DNA of 24,989 nucleotides from an uncultured Anaerolineaceae bacterium (GTDB lineage: Bacteria > Chloroflexota > Anaerolineae > Anaerolineales > Anaerolineaceae), in assembly GCA_937920255.1 (NCBI GenBank), contig CALDSL010000405.1:1-24989 (forward strand). Direction: 5' to 3'. Within the stretch, counting starts at the first letter, position 1, and every line of letters starts with the position of its first letter. The notes below the pieces were generated by a model. That model had not been told where the DNA came from. It saw nothing but the letters and a program-made list of their open reading frames with translations, and ran no database searches. Position numbers and translations under genes: made by a program. Below, one piece after another: positions 22,306 through 24,989 of this stretch.

Positions 22306-22830
22306 CTACTCTTCTGTATCCTGCTGGGCCGGGCGCATGATGGCGTACACATTGCGCAGATGCCCGCCAGGGCGCACCACCTGGCGCTCGAAATGCATGC
22401 CGATGCTTTTGGCCATGCGCTCCGAGGCATGATTCTTTGGTTCGATTAACGCAATGACGCGCTCCAGACCCGCGGCGGTGAAGGCGTAGTCCAGCAGGGC
22501 GGATGCGATCTCGCTGCCGTAACCCTTGCCCCACGCATCGTGCGCCAGGACAACGATCAGCTCAATCTCCAGCTCGCCTTCCACATCCTTGTCGGTGAGA
22601 CCGCAGTGACCGATGATCCGCCCACTGCTCTTTTCGACCAGCGTCCACAGGTCGTAGACGCGCAGGTCATGCGCGGCCGCGTCCTGCTCAAAGACACTGA
22701 TCATGTTGTCGTAGTCGCGCGGCCCTCCCATGAACATGGTGACACTCGGGTCGGTCCATAGGTCTGCCAGGGCTTCGGCATCATCTTCCTCGATGTCGCG
22801 CAGCACCAGCCGTTGCGTTTCTAGGTGCAT
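22306..22830 (-). CDS. GNAT-family N-acetyltransferase (RimJ/RimL-like)
   Basis: A 174-residue GNAT. METQRLVLR-type opening (HLETQRLVLRDIEEDDAEAL), VVLAHDAWGKGYGSEIASALLDYAF as the CoA-binding core, and EPKNHASERMAKSIGMHFER near the end. ATG 22830 has GAGG ten bases upstream. It starts 6 bp after the gmm-like gene stop, so the two are tightly co-transcribed. Substrate unknown. Confidence 0.88.
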   Translation of the reverse strand: MHLETQRLVLRDIEEDDAEALADLWTDPSVTMFMGGPRDYDNMISVFEQDAAAHDLRVYDLWTLVEKSSGRIIGHCGLTDKDVEGELEIELIVVLAHDAWGKGYGSEIASALLDYAFTAAGLERVIALIEPKNHASERMAKSIGMHFERQVVRPGGHLRNVYAIMRPAQQDTEE

Positions 22831-22836
22831 CGTTGC

Positions 22837-23301
22837 TTAACCTCTTCCTTGTGAAAAGTAGGCTTTGGTATTCTCGTGCACGTCGGGAGCGGAAAGCAGC
22901 TCGTCGACGGTAAACCAGTGGAACTCCTCGTGCTGCTCCTCGGGAAGTTCCGGCAGCGGTGAATCCAGCCGCAGCTCGTAGGCCAGCACCACATAATGTG
23001 TGCTCAGCCCCGGCACCGCGGCAAAATTGTCTTCGTATAAATGCTCGTAGACGCCCAGAAAGCGTGCATGGGAAATATCTTCGGCGGCGCCCAATTCGGC
23101 GCGGGTGATGCGCTGGAAGGCCTCGGCCAGGCGTTCGTCTTTGCAGATGCGCCCGCCGGGCACAAACCAGCAGTTCTGCGCGGGGCGGTTGCTGCGCAGC
23201 CCGGCCAGCACCCTGCCCTGCGGGTCGCGCACGATCAAGTCAATTGAGACAAGCGGTGTCAGCCGGATCGCGTCGATCAACTGACCTGGGGATAAGAACA
23301 T
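22837..23301 (-). CDS. gmm: GDP-mannose mannosyl hydrolase (Nudix-type)
   Basis: A 154-residue homologue of E. coli Gmm, which cleaves GDP-mannose (or GDP-glucose) to the sugar and GDP. The hallmark RSNRPAQNCWFVPGGR (from residue 36) followed by KDERLAEAFQRITRAELG is the altered Nudix box of this family, lacking the usual EExG glutamates. GVYEHLYEDNF, THYVVLAYELR, LPEEQHEEFHW and VHENTKAYF follow in the same order as in Gmm. ATG 23301 has GGAGGAA about ten bases upstream. It leads an operon with three GNAT genes. It probably controls GDP-mannose levels for cell-surface sugars; the link to the GNATs is unexplained. Confidence 0.88.
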   Translation of the reverse strand: MFLSPGQLIDAIRLTPLVSIDLIVRDPQGRVLAGLRSNRPAQNCWFVPGGRICKDERLAEAFQRITRAELGAAEDISHARFLGVYEHLYEDNFAAVPGLSTHYVVLAYELRLDSPLPELPEEQHEEFHWFTVDELLSAPDVHENTKAYFSQGRG

Positions 23302-23321
23302 GAAATGGATTCCTCCTTGCG

Positions 23322-23378
23322 CCGTAAACCAGCCCGGTTGGGCCCGTTACGGTGTGGCTTCCTTTCGCATTTATTGTA
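23322..23378 (-). promoter_or_regulatory. Extended -10 promoter and leader hairpin of the gmm operon
   Basis: Minus-strand TACAAT at 23378-23373, preceded by TGG (extended -10 form), about 75 bp upstream of ATG 23301. The leader can pair CCGTAA (23322-23327) with TTACGG (23347-23352) around an inner GCCC/GGGC stem, placing a hairpin directly before the ribosome site. Confidence 0.5.
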
Positions 23379-23444
23379 CCAATGCTTTGCCCGATTTTCA
23401 CACGATTTAAGCGAGAATTTTCAACCGGATCGTTTCCAGCTTGG

Positions 23445-23825
23445 CTACGGCAGCACTTCGCCAAAGCGGATCAGGTTGCCATCGGCGTCATAAATGGAAA
23501 ACTGCCTGCCCTGTTGGGCGCTGGTCTCCAGCGCGGCCGCGACCGCCACGCCCGAAGCGGTCAAGGTGGCATACAGTGCTTCAATCTGCTCGACGCGCAG
23601 GAAACAGCCGCTGTTTTGCACCAGGTATGGGTCGGCGATTCCCCACAGGTGGATTTCGACGGCGCCACGGCGCAGCATGGCGTACTGGTCCTGTGGGCCG
23701 TTATCCAACAGGGCGAGAAGGGTAAAGCCGAGTTTGTGCTGGTAGAACTCGACCGCCGCGCGCACGTCGAGGCTGGGAAGAATGGGAACCGCACATCGAA
23801 AACCGCCATCATGGGTCATTGGCAT
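23445..23825 (-). CDS. VOC-superfamily (glyoxalase/bleomycin-resistance-like) protein
   Basis: A 126-residue single-module VOC protein. VPILPSLDVRAAVEFYQHKLGFTL opens the first beta-alpha-beta unit, VEIHLWG carries the usual His/Glu position, and RQFSIYDADGNLIRFGE closes the second unit. The closest named relatives are bleomycin-resistance-type proteins, but binding cannot be inferred. ATG 23825 has AGGAG five bases upstream. A strong terminator lies just 23 bp before the start, so this gene is separated from, or reached by read-through of, the upstream operon. Confidence 0.85.
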   Translation of the reverse strand: MPMTHDGGFRCAVPILPSLDVRAAVEFYQHKLGFTLLALLDNGPQDQYAMLRRGAVEIHLWGIADPYLVQNSGCFLRVEQIEALYATLTASGVAVAAALETSAQQGRQFSIYDADGNLIRFGEVLP

Positions 23826-23847
23826 GCGCTCCTATCTAGGGAAGGAT

Positions 23848-23881
23848 AAAAAACCGCGCGGCAGAGTAGCTCTGCCGCGCG
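23848..23881 (-). terminator. Intrinsic terminator after the MazG-like gene
   Basis: Perfect 12-bp stem CGCGCGGCAGAG (23855-23866) and CTCTGCCGCGCG (23870-23881) with a 3-nt loop, followed on the minus strand by TTTTTT (23853-23848). It begins 9 bp past the stop codon at 23891 and ends only 23 bp before the VOC start. Confidence 0.85.
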
Positions 23882-23890
23882 TCGATTAGG

Positions 23891-24289
23891 TTATGACTGC
23901 TGCCCGCGTTTCAGAATGGGGCGTAAATCCGGTTCGCGGAACAGGTCCGACTTCAAGACTTTGCCGTCCTCACGGTACAACGGCTGGCCGTCGCCGTCGA
24001 GCTTGCTCATGTTGCTGCTGTGCACCTCACGGAACAGGTCTTCGGCCACATCCTGCAAGCCGTGGGCGATGTACGTCCCCAGCACCACATAGAGCAAATC
24101 GGAAAGCGCGTCGGCCACGCCGACCAGATCGCCGTTCTCGGCGGCCTGGCGGTATTCGTCCAGTTCTTCCTGGATCAGGCGGGCGCGCACCAGCCATTCG
24201 CGCTCGGGGATGGCCCCGGCGGGCTGCGCCTGCTGGAAGCAGCGGTACACGCGGTGGAATTCCTGCACCATGTCCAATTCAGCGCGCAT
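23891..24289 (-). CDS. MazG-like nucleotide pyrophosphohydrolase
   Basis: A 132-residue all-alpha NTP-PPase-type protein. The metal motif is EELDE (Glu41, Glu42, Glu45) followed by VADALSDLLYVVLG (Asp60, Asp64), as in MazG/phosphoribosyl-ATP pyrophosphohydrolase-like proteins. SNMSKLDGDGQPLYREDGKVLKS near the C-terminus is also typical of this branch. ATG 24289 has GGAGG about seven bases upstream. It lies 14 bp after the phosphatase gene. It probably hydrolyses a (d)NTP or a similar substrate; which one is unknown. Confidence 0.87.
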   Translation of the reverse strand: MRAELDMVQEFHRVYRCFQQAQPAGAIPEREWLVRARLIQEELDEYRQAAENGDLVGVADALSDLLYVVLGTYIAHGLQDVAEDLFREVHSSNMSKLDGDGQPLYREDGKVLKSDLFREPDLRPILKRGQQS

Positions 24290-24303
24290 GATTTGGCCTC
24301 CAG

Positions 24304-24816
24304 TTACCCGCCAGCAGCGGCACGATCATTGGCTATGCGCAGCTCCAGCCGCTCAAGCAGCGCGAACTGGCGCGGGTCTTCCGGCCCGGAGCCCACCCCG
24401 CGCACCACCTGGATGGCACTTTCGCGATCCATGCCCAGGCACATGAGCAGCGTCATCGCGCCCATGCCGGTGCGGCCGATGCCGGCGGCGCAGTGCAGCA
24501 GGATCTTCTCTCCGGCGCGCACCTGTTGGCTGAGCCGCTGGAAAAACGCCAGGTAGGCGTCTTCATCCATCGGCACGCTGTAATCTTCGATGGGAAAGAC
24601 TTCCTGCTGCCATGCGGTCGCCCCACCCTCGATCAGACGGGCGTACTCGGGGGATTTTTCCCAGATTTCATGCAGCGGCGCGAGGGAAATTACGCGCTGG
24701 ATGCCCAACGCGCGGATGGCCTGGCTGGCTTCAGCCAGACCCTCCCTGCGCCCAAGCATACTGTGCAGGTAGACCTGGCCGGCGGTGTCGTCTGGCAGCG
24801 GCAGTACACGGAACAT
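24304..24816 (-). CDS. Dual-specificity/tyrosine phosphatase-like protein
   Basis: A 170-residue cysteine phosphatase. The P-loop HCAAGIGRTG fits HCx2Gx2RT, with nucleophile Cys109 and Arg115; the general acid is likely Asp78 in PIEDYSVP. It resembles small bacterial DSP/KAP-like phosphatases. ATG 24816 has GGGAG five bases upstream; an earlier TTG five codons before is less likely. It sits between a membrane protein gene and the MazG-like gene in one run. Target may be phosphoprotein, lipid or nucleotide; not resolvable. Confidence 0.87.
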   Translation of the reverse strand: MFRVLPLPDDTAGQVYLHSMLGRREGLAEASQAIRALGIQRVISLAPLHEIWEKSPEYARLIEGGATAWQQEVFPIEDYSVPMDEDAYLAFFQRLSQQVRAGEKILLHCAAGIGRTGMGAMTLLMCLGMDRESAIQVVRGVGSGPEDPRQFALLERLELRIANDRAAAGG

Positions 24817-24855
24817 AAATTCTCCCGGCAAACGTCGGAATGGATACAGACGCGG

Positions 24856-24989
24856 CTAGCCGCGGCGGCGCATGCTGCTGGCGATCTCGTTGGTGTTGTC
24901 GAGGATATCCAGCATGACGAAGATCCCCTTGGCGACCAACTGGAAGAAGACAAACAGGAAGCAGCCGACCAGCAGGATCAGGAGCGCCG
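24856..24989 (-). CDS. Membrane protein, C-terminal part (5' end outside the window)
   Basis: The last 44 codons of a minus-strand gene run in from the window edge to TAG 24856-24858. The visible part is a hydrophobic helix (LLILLVGCFLFVFFQLVAKG) followed by FVMLDILDNTNEIASSMRRRG. The helix followed by a D-x-x-x-NT-E tail resembles small membrane proteins of DUF4282 type, but too little is visible. It is 39 bp from the phosphatase start and may be co-transcribed. Confidence 0.6.
   Translation of the reverse strand, partial: ALLILLVGCFLFVFFQLVAKGIFVMLDILDNTNEIASSMRRRG

Noticed and set aside
1..24989. CRISPR array, tRNA or rRNA genes
   Set aside because: No regularly spaced direct repeats and no cloverleaf or rRNA-like sequence was recognised on reading both strands by eye; a tRNA scan would settle it.

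Overview
The window is a GC-rich bacterial chromosome segment, most likely from a Chloroflexota (Anaerolineae-like) organism. This assignment is inference from gene types: a membrane-anchored helix-hairpin-helix protein, a zinc-ribbon/SH3 membrane protein, an F420-type oxidoreductase, a large secreted nuclease with a PxKF-like C-terminal domain, and many lone SRPBCC, GNAT, Nudix and methyltransferase genes. No rRNA, tRNA or CRISPR array was seen. Most genes lie on the minus strand; only 16918-18179 and 20962-21267 are on the plus strand. I support 28 protein genes, two of them cut by the window edges.

Layout. 1-2777: a nucleotide-sugar pair, a DegT-type aminotransferase overlapping a membrane-tethered SDR epimerase/dehydratase. 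2970-4819: an adenosine-deaminase-family enzyme and a single-pass HhH protein. 4968-7457: two SAM methyltransferases in tandem behind a zinc-ribbon/SH3 membrane protein. 7766-11080: an 1104-residue secreted ExeM/NucH-like nuclease with a clear promoter and a textbook terminator. 11385-11554: a probable miniature inverted-repeat element (MITE) with 18-bp ends and 10-bp target duplications. 11569-13155: an SDR lacking its catalytic Tyr/Lys, translationally coupled to a conserved protein of unknown function. 13482-16562: an operon-like run (Nudix hydrolase, SRPBCC-like protein, PfkB kinase, alpha/beta hydrolase). 16681-19280: two copies of a palindromic intergenic repeat flank a four-gene block (F420-type oxidoreductase, small alpha/beta hydrolase, GNAT, YbjQ-like protein). 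19341-21267: small membrane protein, DinB-like protein, HAD hydrolase and a divergent conserved hypothetical gene. 21269-23301: a GDP-mannose mannosyl hydrolase homologue followed by three GNAT acetyltransferases. 23445-24989: a VOC protein behind a terminator, then a MazG-like pyrophosphohydrolase, a dual-specificity-type phosphatase and the end of a membrane protein.

Most genes look like housekeeping or metabolite-processing functions in short transcription units. I found no obvious defence island, phage or biosynthetic cluster. The most distinctive items are the MITE, the paired GTAG[A/G]TTGGGTTGAGC palindromes, the membrane-SDR fusion, the zinc-ribbon/SH3 protein and several palindromes overlapping promoter elements. 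Functions are assigned from recognised motifs and remembered families; no database search was possible.
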